The notes under the pieces are model-generated. The model was not told where the DNA came from. It saw only the letters and a program-made list of their open reading frames with translations, and did no database searches. A DNA stretch of 7,559 bases from Thermoproteota archaeon (GTDB lineage: Archaea > Korarchaeota > Korarchaeia > Korarchaeales > Korarchaeaceae): positions 1 through 7,559 of the forward strand of contig JAGGTZ010000117.1 in assembly GCA_021158805.1 (NCBI GenBank), read 5' to 3'. Both the position numbers and the translations under genes were made by a program. Shown one piece after another: positions 1-7,100 of the stretch (its first letter is position 1; every line of letters starts with the position of its first letter).

Positions 1-736
1 CGTAGAGGAAGCGTAAAGACATCACGAATTGCTCCAATGAGGCGTTCCCCGCCCTCTCCCCTATGCCATTGATGGTGACGTGGGCTTGCTGAGCCCCGGC
101 CTCAACCCCTGCCAGGGAGTTAGCTACTGCCAGCCCGAAATCGTTGTGACAATGGACGCTTACCGGTATGTTCAGTACACCGACAACCTTGGCTACGAGC
201 ATCCTCATAGCTGGGGGTGACATCACCCCTACCGTATCGGGTATATCAACCCTATCGGCTCTAGCATCTTCGACTGCCTTAAATACCTCCACTAGGTAAT
301 CTAGCTCCGTTCTGGTCGCATCTTCCGCTGAGAATTCTACTTTAACTCCCCTCGACTTCGCATACTCTACTGCTTGCACGGCCCTATCCAAGACATCCTC
401 TTTGGACATTCTTAGTTTGTATTCCCTGTGGAGTGGCGAGGTGGCTATGAAAACATGGACGCTATCCACATCGGAGTCTACAGCGATGTCTATGTCCCTC
501 TTTGTTGATCTAGCTAGAGCACATACTTCTGCCCTAACACTCCCCTTTATCTCCTTTATGGTTTTTGCGATCATCCTAACGGATTCAGCTTCTCCTTTTG
601 ATGTGATAGGGAAGCCTGCCTCTATTACATCGACTCCCAGCTCATCTAAGGCTAAGGCAATTTCTAATTTCTCCTCTGGTGTAAGAGAAACTCCTGGGGT
701 TTGCTCACCGTCTCTTAGCGTGGTATCAAATATCAT
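1..736 (-). CDS. leuA: 2-isopropylmalate synthase (probable), N-terminal catalytic part, cut by window edge
   Basis: This encodes an enzyme of the HMGL-like TIM-barrel synthase family. Its most likely reaction is condensation of acetyl-CoA with 2-oxoisovalerate, the first committed step of leucine synthesis, in the cytoplasm. I translated 245 complete codons from ATG 736; the C-terminal part lies beyond position 1. Seen directly: [13 protein letters not shown] at residues 3-15, carrying the catalytic Arg8 and metal-ligand Asp9; EAGFP at about 40-44; SAEDATR at about 136-142; the HCHND metal motif with His195 and His197; and [11 protein letters not shown] at about 223-233. The GFP motif and the [10 protein letters not shown] stretch favour LeuA over citramalate synthase (CimA), but homocitrate or citramalate synthase cannot be excluded because the C-terminal regulatory domain is missing. 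ATG 736 is the only ATG, GTG or TTG in frame near the front. It leaves almost nothing before the first barrel strand, so the true start may lie upstream. The gene is divergent from the uridine phosphorylase gene. Confidence 0.85.
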   Translation of the reverse strand, partial: MIFDTTLRDGEQTPGVSLTPEEKLEIALALDELGVDVIEAGFPITSKGEAESVRMIAKTIKEIKGSVRAEVCALARSTKRDIDIAVDSDVDSVHVFIATSPLHREYKLRMSKEDVLDRAVQAVEYAKSRGVKVEFSAEDATRTELDYLVEVFKAVEDARADRVDIPDTVGVMSPPAMRMLVAKVVGVLNIPVSVHCHNDFGLAVANSLAGVEAGAQQAHVTINGIGERAGNASLEQFVMSLRFLY

Positions 737-840
737 TACCCTATCAGGGAGGTTTAACTCACTACTAATCGTAGAATTGAGGTCCGATATATAGGCTATT
801 CTAGTTCCAAGGGACCACCTGGGCGGGGGTATCTCCTTAC

Positions 841-856
841 AATTAAAAAGTTTAAT
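841..856 (-). promoter_or_regulatory. Probable TATA/BRE promoter block for leuA, containing an inverted repeat
   Basis: Read on the minus strand, this is a purine/AT stretch followed by CTTTTTAATT, which resembles an archaeal BRE plus TATA box. Transcription would be expected to begin about 25 bases further on, near 820, giving a leader of about 80 bases before ATG 736. The core is also a perfect inverted repeat, ATTAAA-AAG-TTTAAT (842-856), so it could be a regulator site as well. A second TATA-like block at 787-795 on the same strand would give a shorter leader and is an alternative. Confidence 0.45.
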
Positions 857-899
857 CCTCGATCCGAGCGATACACCAACATGAGATTGGTTTATTGGT

Positions 900-910
900 C
901 CTTTTATATT
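900..910 (+). promoter_or_regulatory. Probable TATA box for uridine phosphorylase gene
   Basis: The AT block CTTTTATATT lies about 34 bases before the GTG at 939. An archaeal start site about 25 bases downstream would fall near 930, giving a very short leader that begins about at the ribosome site. Position and composition are the only evidence. Confidence 0.45.
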
Positions 911-928
911 ACCCTAGCTTATAAGATC

Positions 929-935
929 GGGGATC
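929..935 (+). promoter_or_regulatory. Ribosome binding site supporting GTG start at 939
   Basis: GGGGATC differs by one base from GGTGATC, the complement of the archaeal 16S 3' end, and ends three bases before GTG 939. That spacing suits the extended GGTGATC form and supports GTG as the start, since no ATG lies in frame nearby. Confidence 0.6.
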
Positions 936-938
936 TTT

Positions 939-1766
939 GTGTTTAAGAGCGCTGAAGAACCCGAATTAGAAGGTGGTGTTCAGTATCATGTGAGAATATC
1001 ACCCAAACAAGCTGAAAGATATGCCTTACTTCCGGGAGACCCCGATAGGGTCCCAAAGATATCTTCTATGTGGGAGGAAGTGGAAGAGGTATCTAAACAC
1101 AGGCAATATGTCGTCCATAGAGGGAAATATAAGGGGGTAGGTTTACTAGCGGTCTCAACCGGAATTGGCTCTCCTGCGACTGCAATAGCTATCGAGGAGC
1201 TAGCTAGAGTGGGCGTGGACACATTCATAAGGGTAGGAAGTACAGGCGCTATACAGCCAGAGATAAGGCTAGGTGACCTAGTTATCAGTGTGGGCGCCGT
1301 TAGAATGGAAGGAACCAGTTCGCAGTACGTTATCGAGGGATATCCCGCTGTTGCTAGCTATGAAGTGGTACTCGCTTTAATAGAAGCAGCAGAGTCTTTG
1401 GGTTATAGGTATCATGTGGGAATAACAGCCTCCACCGACAGCTTCTATACTGGGCAGGGCAGGCCCGGCTTTAGAGGATTTAAACAAAGCTGGCATTCCC
1501 ATCTACTGGACGATTTAATGAAGGCGAGAGTTCTCAACTTTGAGATGGAATCCTCAGTATTGTTTACATTGGCAAATATCTATGGATTGAGGGCAGGAGC
1601 CGTACATGCAGTGTTTGCCCAAAGGAATAGAAATGAATTTGCAGTTAAAGGAGAAATAGAGGCTTCAAGAGTTGCTAACGAGGCTGTAAAAATATTACAT
1701 GAGTGGGACGAGAAAAAGGGTGATCGAAGGTACTTCTATCCCTCTCTACTAGCTGATACATGCTAA
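939..1766 (+). CDS. udp: Uridine phosphorylase (nucleoside phosphorylase family 1)
   Basis: This 275-residue protein belongs to the PNP/UDP phosphorylase family. It is expected to split uridine with phosphate into uracil and ribose 1-phosphate in the cytoplasm, for pyrimidine salvage; in archaea the sugar phosphate may feed the pentose-bisphosphate (AMP) pathway. Compared with remembered E. coli Udp, the key positions are present: GDPDR at 33-37 (phosphate loop), Arg55 in KHRQY, Arg98 in RVGSTGAIQ, the uracil-binding set Phe169, Gln173 and Arg175 in SFYTGQGR, and the ribose-binding EMES at 202-205. The PGDPDR, STGIG, GAIQP and EMES motifs and the Q/R uracil pair favour uridine over purine nucleosides. 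It is about 20 residues longer than the E. coli enzyme, mostly as a C-terminal tail ending YFYPSLLADTC. The start is GTG 939, with a good ribosome site. It converges on cdc48 with a 30-bp gap. Confidence 0.92.
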   Translation: MFKSAEEPELEGGVQYHVRISPKQAERYALLPGDPDRVPKISSMWEEVEEVSKHRQYVVHRGKYKGVGLLAVSTGIGSPATAIAIEELARVGVDTFIRVGSTGAIQPEIRLGDLVISVGAVRMEGTSSQYVIEGYPAVASYEVVLALIEAAESLGYRYHVGITASTDSFYTGQGRPGFRGFKQSWHSHLLDDLMKARVLNFEMESSVLFTLANIYGLRAGAVHAVFAQRNRNEFAVKGEIEASRVANEAVKILHEWDEKKGDRRYFYPSLLADTC

Positions 1767-1796
1767 ACTATCTCTCGAGAAATGGTGAGGAAGGGA
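1767..1796. other. Short convergent gap between udp and cdc48 stop codons
   Basis: Thirty bases separate the TAA of udp from the TAA of cdc48. It holds an 8-bp palindrome, TCTCGAGA (1773-1780), but no T-run on either strand, so archaeal-type termination probably occurs inside the opposing genes. Overlapping 3' ends of the two transcripts are therefore likely. Confidence 0.4.
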
Positions 1797-4025
1797 TTAG
1801 TACACGTAGCTCTCCTCTTTTCTCTCCTCAGGCGCTGTGACAGCCCTTAATGTTCTCTTGACATCCTCGAAGTATTTTATCATTTCATCGGTCAAACTGG
1901 GTTTTATCTTCGTGAGTGCTTGCTCGAAGTGTCTCATCTCCACTTTTTTGGCATTGATGTCCTCCCTAAGGGCAGACATAGCTGCTTCCCTAACTAACGC
2001 AGCCAAGTCAGCGCCGCTAAACCTCTCCGTTGCTAATGCTATCTTCCAGAGATCAACGTCCTCCGCTAGAGGCATTTCCTTCGTGAGAACTTTCAAGATC
2101 TCCATCCTAGTGTTCAAGTCCGGTGGTCCAACATAGACGAGCCTTTCTAACCTACCAGGTCTAAGGACTGCTGGATCGACTAAATCGGGTCTATTGGTAG
2201 CTCCTATGACTACTACGTCCCTAAGAGGTTGTATACCATCTATTTCTGTAAGCATCTGACTGACAACCCTCTCGGTCACACCGGAATCGAAGTGAGATCC
2301 TCTTCTAGGGAAGAGAGAGTCTATCTCATCTATGAATACTATTGCTGGAGCTACTTGCCTTGCCTTTCTGAAGATCTGGCGGACTGCCTTCTCGCTCTCA
2401 CCGACCCACTTGCTGAGGAGTTCGGGTCCCTTCACGCTTATGAAGTTGGCCTCGCTCTCACTGGCTACTGCTTTAGCTAGAAGTGTTTTACCGCAGCCGG
2501 GTGGGCCGTAAAGCAGTACGCCCTTGGGCGGTTCTATGCCCATCCTCTTGAATGCATCTGGATTCTTGAGTGGTAGCTCTACTACTTCCCTTAACTCCCT
2601 CTTTACCTCCTCAAGACCACCTATATCGTCCCAAGTTATGTCAGGTACCTCTATCGAAATCTCTCTAAGAGCGGAGGGTTGTACAAGTTTCAAGGCCTCC
2701 ATGAAGTCCTCCTTGGTCACCTTAAGCTCTTCTAATATCTCTATAGGTATTGTCTCAGCATCTAGGTCGATTCTTGGCAGTATCCTCCTTAAGGCGGCCA
2801 TGGCTGCCTCCCTGACTAAAGCAGCTAAATCAGCGCCCACAAATCCATGTGTTATATCTGCGAACTCATCTAGATCTACATCCTCAGCCAAGGGGACGTT
2901 CCTCGTATGTATCTGTAATATCTCCTTCCTCCCCTCCCTATCCGGCACCCCTATCTCTATCTCCCTATCGAACCTTCCTGGCCTCCTTAGCGCCGGATCC
3001 AGGGCCTCTGGTCGATTTGTTGCTCCAATGACTATGACTTCTCCTCTTCCCTTTAGTCCATCCATTAACGCCAATAGCTGAGCTACTACCCTCCTCTCAA
3101 CCTCACCTGTAACTTCATTCCTGTTAGGAGCTATCGAGTCTATCTCATCTATGAATATTATGGATGGTGAATTCTTCTCCGCCTCCTCAAATATCTCCCT
3201 AAGCCTCTTCTCACTCTCCCCATAGTACTTGGACATTATCTCCGGTCCAGAGATGCTTATAAAGTGGGCATTGCTCTCATTGGCTACTGCTTTAGCTAGA
3301 AGTGTTTTACCGCAGCCGGGTGGGCCGTAAAGCAGTACGCCCTTGGGCGGTTCTATGCCTAGGTGTCTAAAGAGCTCGGGATGTTTGAGAGGTAGCTCTA
3401 CCATCTCTCTTATCCTCTGTATTTCTTCCTTAAGCCCTCCAATATCCTCGTAAGTGACGGTTGGTACTATTATCTTGGATAGTTCAACGGGCCTCTCTCT
3501 AACTTCTATTACCGTATTCTCCCCTACCTTTCCGAAGGTTCCCGGATTTACACTCACAACTACCAAGGGTATAAATCTCTGGAAAATGGGTATCAGTACC
3601 ACATCACCCTTCGTGACGACGAAATCGAAAAGTCTCTTCTTGACCCAGCTATGGAAGTCAGGAGCAACTCTTATCATATGGTCTTGAGGAGCTAGAACTA
3701 CCTTAGTGGCCTCCTGAACCTCGACCGGCCTTACTCTGACTTTCTCGCCTGTTCTTACACCGGCATTCCCCTTGATTATCTTGTCCATCCTTATGTACCT
3801 AGTACCCACATCCATACTGACTGATGGCATCACTCTAGCGTGGGTGACCCTAGAGCCGTAGATCCTCACATAGTCACCGCTAGTCAAGTTTAGTTGCTTC
3901 ATAACCTCAGGATCTATCCTTACTATGCCCCTTCCAAAGTCCGCCTGCTTGACGACGTCTGCAACTATGAGCGTAACATCTTTTACCTCCTTATCGTCCT
4001 TCCTAGATGGCTGTTTCTTCCTCAC
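1797..4025 (-). CDS. cdc48: Cdc48/p97/VAT-family double AAA+ ATPase (complete)
   Basis: This 742-residue hexameric ATPase unfolds and extracts proteins in the cytoplasm, probably feeding the 20S proteasome. Order: a charged tail at 1-15; the Cdc48 N-domain at about 17-185 (double-psi barrel with GRGIVRID at 31-38, then the second subdomain); AAA domain D1 at about 192-445; AAA domain D2 at about 462-710; a short charged C-terminal tail. D1 has Walker A GPPGCGKT 234-241, Walker B FIDEID with Asp293/Glu294, and arginine-finger positions Arg351 and Arg354. D2 has Walker A 507-514, Asp566/Glu567 and Arg625/Arg628. Both sites look active. The pore loops are aromatic in both rings, KYYG at 266-269 and KWVG at 539-542, as in archaeal VAT; human p97 D1 has KLAG. 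The start is GTG 4025, behind GAGGTG and with an in-frame TAG just upstream that limits the choice. The protein ends in SYVY. The two Walker A regions are identical at DNA level over 79 bp. Confidence 0.97.
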   Translation of the reverse strand: MRKKQPSRKDDKEVKDVTLIVADVVKQADFGRGIVRIDPEVMKQLNLTSGDYVRIYGSRVTHARVMPSVSMDVGTRYIRMDKIIKGNAGVRTGEKVRVRPVEVQEATKVVLAPQDHMIRVAPDFHSWVKKRLFDFVVTKGDVVLIPIFQRFIPLVVVSVNPGTFGKVGENTVIEVRERPVELSKIIVPTVTYEDIGGLKEEIQRIREMVELPLKHPELFRHLGIEPPKGVLLYGPPGCGKTLLAKAVANESNAHFISISGPEIMSKYYGESEKRLREIFEEAEKNSPSIIFIDEIDSIAPNRNEVTGEVERRVVAQLLALMDGLKGRGEVIVIGATNRPEALDPALRRPGRFDREIEIGVPDREGRKEILQIHTRNVPLAEDVDLDEFADITHGFVGADLAALVREAAMAALRRILPRIDLDAETIPIEILEELKVTKEDFMEALKLVQPSALREISIEVPDITWDDIGGLEEVKRELREVVELPLKNPDAFKRMGIEPPKGVLLYGPPGCGKTLLAKAVASESEANFISVKGPELLSKWVGESEKAVRQIFRKARQVAPAIVFIDEIDSLFPRRGSHFDSGVTERVVSQMLTEIDGIQPLRDVVVIGATNRPDLVDPAVLRPGRLERLVYVGPPDLNTRMEILKVLTKEMPLAEDVDLWKIALATERFSGADLAALVREAAMSALREDINAKKVEMRHFEQALTKIKPSLTDEMIKYFEDVKRTLRAVTAPEERKEESYVY
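2462..2540 (-). repeat. 79-bp perfect direct repeat, copy in D2 of cdc48
   Basis: This block matches 3281-3359 base for base, at a constant offset of 819 bp (273 codons). It encodes the stretch from GIEPPKG through Walker A to LAKAVA. The identity ends at 2461 and 2541, where the copies differ. Confidence 0.97.
3281..3359 (-). repeat. 79-bp perfect direct repeat, copy in D1 of cdc48
   Basis: Partner of 2462-2540. Every synonymous position is the same in both copies, although other equally conserved parts of D1 and D2 differ at many synonymous sites. A shorter identical block of 22 bp in the same register covers Walker B (2317-2338 and 3136-3157). Confidence 0.97.
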
Positions 4026-4031
4026 GAACTA

Positions 4032-4037
4032 CACCTC
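4032..4037 (-). promoter_or_regulatory. Ribosome binding site for cdc48
   Basis: GAGGTG lies six bases before GTG 4025 on the minus strand and matches the archaeal anti-Shine-Dalgarno sequence. It supports GTG as the start of cdc48. Confidence 0.7.
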
Positions 4038-4057
4038 AAGATTGATTCTCGGAATGG

Positions 4058-4070
4058 TTTATTAATTTTG
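4058..4070 (-). promoter_or_regulatory. Probable TATA box for cdc48
   Basis: On the minus strand the stretch reads CAAAATTAATAAA, centred about 40 bases before the GTG. A start site about 25 bases downstream would fall at about 4038, right at the ribosome site, giving a leader of about 13 bases. This suggests cdc48 is transcribed independently of the upstream membrane protein gene. Confidence 0.45.
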
Positions 4071-4157
4071 CATAATTGGGAGGAGGATCCTCTATAGTCC
4101 GTTGCTAAACCGTAATTCATATTATACATTCCGATGCCCAAAGTAGGACCTTATTTC

Positions 4158-7100
4158 TCATCTCTTCTTTCTCCTCCTCTTCCTAGTTTTAACTTTAGTT
4201 GTTTCCTGTAGCAACCTATCAATGAGGTAAACTAGCAGAAATGATGGTATAAAAGCTCCAATTCCCAGTGGAAGTGTTGGCAGTTCGTTATAGAACTCTA
4301 GTTTCCTCTTAACCGAAGGTTCACCTATGATTGCCACTAGTTCTGAGTTGCCTATGAGCTTGAGCTTACCGCTAATTTTGACATCACCAATATCTGAACA
4401 TACCTCTTCATCACACTCGAGAAACCCATGTGCCTCTCCCACCTTAAATACGACCTCTGGTTCCCTAACAATTACAGTTACATTCTTCTCCAATACCTCG
4501 AAGTCTCTACTTCCATTGATGAAATTCCCTTCCATCCTAACAGGTGGTACGAGGATCATCCTGACATATGGAGATATGTGGGGCCTTACTATTGCCTTAG
4601 AGGCAATTATCCTCACATCCGTGCCATTTAATCCATTTTGCGATAAGACAGAAGGAGCCTCTACGTTAACTTCCCTCAGAATTAGTTCTTTTGCCAGACC
4701 CGCTATAGGCTGTGCTGATGTATTAAACCTCTCCTCAGGAAATAGCTCCCCTAAAATGGATAGGGCACCTGACTTCACCAAAGGCCCTACGTATACATAC
4801 TTCACTAAGGTGCCATTGAAGATCCCGGTTGCTATAAATGGGATTTTCCCATTATCTCCTACATACCAAGCCGTCACATTAGTCCCTTCCTTCGGAGAGA
4901 TTATGGGCGAACTTACTCTACTAATCTCACGACTCACTTCTCCCTCGATAGCATTTACGTAAATACTTCTGTTACTCATGGTAAATAGCCCTCTACCAAC
5001 TTCTCCTATGTCCTCCGCTACTATGACGCTACCAAGTCTCTTCTCTCCCTGATCGACTAATCCTCTGATCTTGAGGGATATGATCTCCAACCCCTTAGAG
5101 TTGGTCACTAACCCGATGGCTTTCGGTTTTATAGTGACATTAACATCTTTTATAGCGAGATCGTTAAAGAGGAGAGAGGTTGTACCTCCCAATATGACCC
5201 TAAGGATATTTTCCTCTTTTATCTCAATCTTCCACATCCCTAAGTTCTTCGATGTCCTCCCTCTTATGATATCAAGCCTTAGAAGCAGATTATTCATATC
5301 TACCGTCGCTGTGTAATAGTCTTTCCCTTCGGCTGAGGGAAAGATCAGTTGTAAGCTTCCACCGACACTGCCTCTGAATTGAAGCTCTAGCTCTCCCTCT
5401 GACATGACAACTGGGAATGTTATGGGGGCTGAGCTATTTCCTAAGTATGTTAAAGAACCATTCTCATAGCTCCAGCCCTTAGGTAAGTGGCCCCATGCTC
5501 TAGATGATATAAGATCATCCTCTACAAATAGAGGAGGTATATCTCCTATTATCAAGTCACCATTAACGGGATCTCCCTTAAAAGCCATACTATACTTCCC
5601 AAGGTACATTTGCAAACACATGTACCTATTGAAGAGATATCGGTCGAATGGAAACATAGCAAGGCCACCACCATCAATAGGGGGTATTTTAAGCTTCACA
5701 ATGTCGGTACCTCCCCTGCTGTAGAGGAGTTCCCCTGAGTCTAGGAGGCAGTCGAGGAGTAGCGTGGGCCTCTCCTCTTGTAACATCTTCCTATCTCTAG
5801 ACGATATATAGATAGCTACTTCCTTGCCCTCGAGGGATTTTATAGCCTCTTTGGACTTAGCAGTCCATAAGAAGGGATACATGAAATATCCGCTCGCATT
5901 CATCAACAGGGTCTCATAATAGCTATCATAGGTAAAGGAGACGACTGGAAGATCTAGATTAACTGATGTTAAGAGATTAAATAGGTTTTCATTGATCTTA
6001 GCAGAGGGATTTCCAGTTATATGTCCCCACCTCTCATAGTTCATCGCAGTAGTCATGAAGCTTGCTGAGAAAATGAGACCTATCAAGAATGCTCTAGCAA
6101 TACTAGCTGCCCTTATTCTCAGGGCAAGGTTTGCTGCCAGAGGAGCTAGGAAGACCATCATGACCAAGGGGAACCTGAATTCCCAGTACTTAGTATATAG
6201 GCCATACGCCTTCACTAGTGTGAGGGCCCTACCTGCAAGCAAGCAGGTAAATACTACAGATAGTAGATAAGATGAGTTCTTTACCGGTCGCAATTTTAGG
6301 GATAGGAGAGCCACAAGGGATGAGAACCCTATCATTATTGGATACATGAACCAAGGGACCTGCCCTACTTTCATAAGAAGGTTTAGTGTCGAGTTAGAGA
6401 ATTCGTCGAACTTTAATAACCAGACTATCAGCCCGGATATGAAAAGTGAAGGAAGGACGAGTTCTATTATTCTACTCCCGTAGATTTGTAGTTTTCTAAA
6501 TGGAAAGAGGGATGCCAGAATCGCAGTGATTGCAAGTATCTCCTGTAGGGCGATTAAACTCATAGATTGTAAGGGAGGGATCAAGGGTAATATCAAACAA
6601 GCTACTCCCAGATATCTGAGGGAATCCCTAACCTCCTGATCTGTGAAAAGGGAGAGAAGAACAGAGGACGCTATCAGGATGAGGAACTCAGGCCTATGTA
6701 TGAAGAATATAGCTATAATTGACATAACTAAGAGATCCTTCCTGCCCATTTTCAATGAGGCAAGACCTAGGCTTAGGATCCCAATTGCTAAGCTTAGAGG
6801 AAGCCCCCAGAAGAATAGGGGATTACTCCATATTAGGGAGTTGTAGGACTTTATGTCCGCCATGCTCATTAGGAACTTGGGCTCAGTAGCTGGGCTCGAG
6901 ATATACAGGCGTAGATAGGCTAGCCATGCTAGAGATGAGGATAATGACATAAATAGCGTCGATAGAGCCGGTAACCTCGAGTCTTCCCCCTCAAATAGAT
7001 GCTTCGTCATTGAGTAGAACATCAGGGGGAGAATTAGGTTGAGTAGAACAATGCCTGACATTAGCTGAGTATATCCCACGAAGGGCAAGAAGAATGACAG

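Larger units (their letters stand above)
737..938. other. Divergent intergenic region between leuA and uridine phosphorylase
   Basis: These 202 bases separate two genes transcribed away from each other and hold promoter-like AT blocks for each. From about 737 to 913 the minus-strand frame of leuA stays open until a TAG at 913-915, but it contains no ATG, GTG or TTG. No RNA gene or other convincing ORF was seen here. Confidence 0.7.
4026..4157. other. 132-bp spacer upstream of cdc48
   Basis: This lies between the stop of the large membrane protein gene and the cdc48 start, both on the minus strand. It contains the cdc48 promoter-like block and ribosome site, plus a second TATA-like stretch (TATAATAT, minus strand, about 4118-4125). 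A 32-codon minus-strand ORF (4022-4120) is present but unsupported. Confidence 0.6.

Noticed and set aside
402..794. 130-codon plus-strand ORF opposite leuA
   Set aside because: The minus strand here carries the invariant motifs of the synthase family, so this ORF is only its complement.
986..1228. 80-codon minus-strand ORF inside udp
   Set aside because: It is antisense to the phosphate-binding region of uridine phosphorylase, with no independent support.
1773..1780. TCTCGAGA palindrome between udp and cdc48
   Set aside because: Eight bases without a loop or T-run is too short to be called a terminator or operator; chance is sufficient.
2524..3081. 185-codon plus-strand ORF opposite cdc48
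   Set aside because: It lies wholly antisense to the conserved D1-D2 region of cdc48, and its serine-rich composition mirrors that coding strand. There is no ribosome site or family match.
4022..4120. 32-codon minus-strand ORF whose TGA overlaps the cdc48 GTG
   Set aside because: The overlap resembles translational coupling, but the ATG sits inside a TATA-like stretch without a ribosome site, the peptide looks random, and the ORF contains the likely cdc48 promoter.
4405..4425. TGATGA-like C-box motif on the minus strand, considered as part of a C/D box RNA
   Set aside because: It lies inside the coding sequence of the membrane protein (CDEEVC segment), and no properly spaced D box or C'/D' pair was found.
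4327..4962. 211-codon plus-strand ORF opposite the large membrane protein gene
   Set aside because: It is antisense to a long coding frame with coherent protein features. Its product is Ser/Thr/Pro-rich with no recognisable domain, as expected from reading the complement of a gene.
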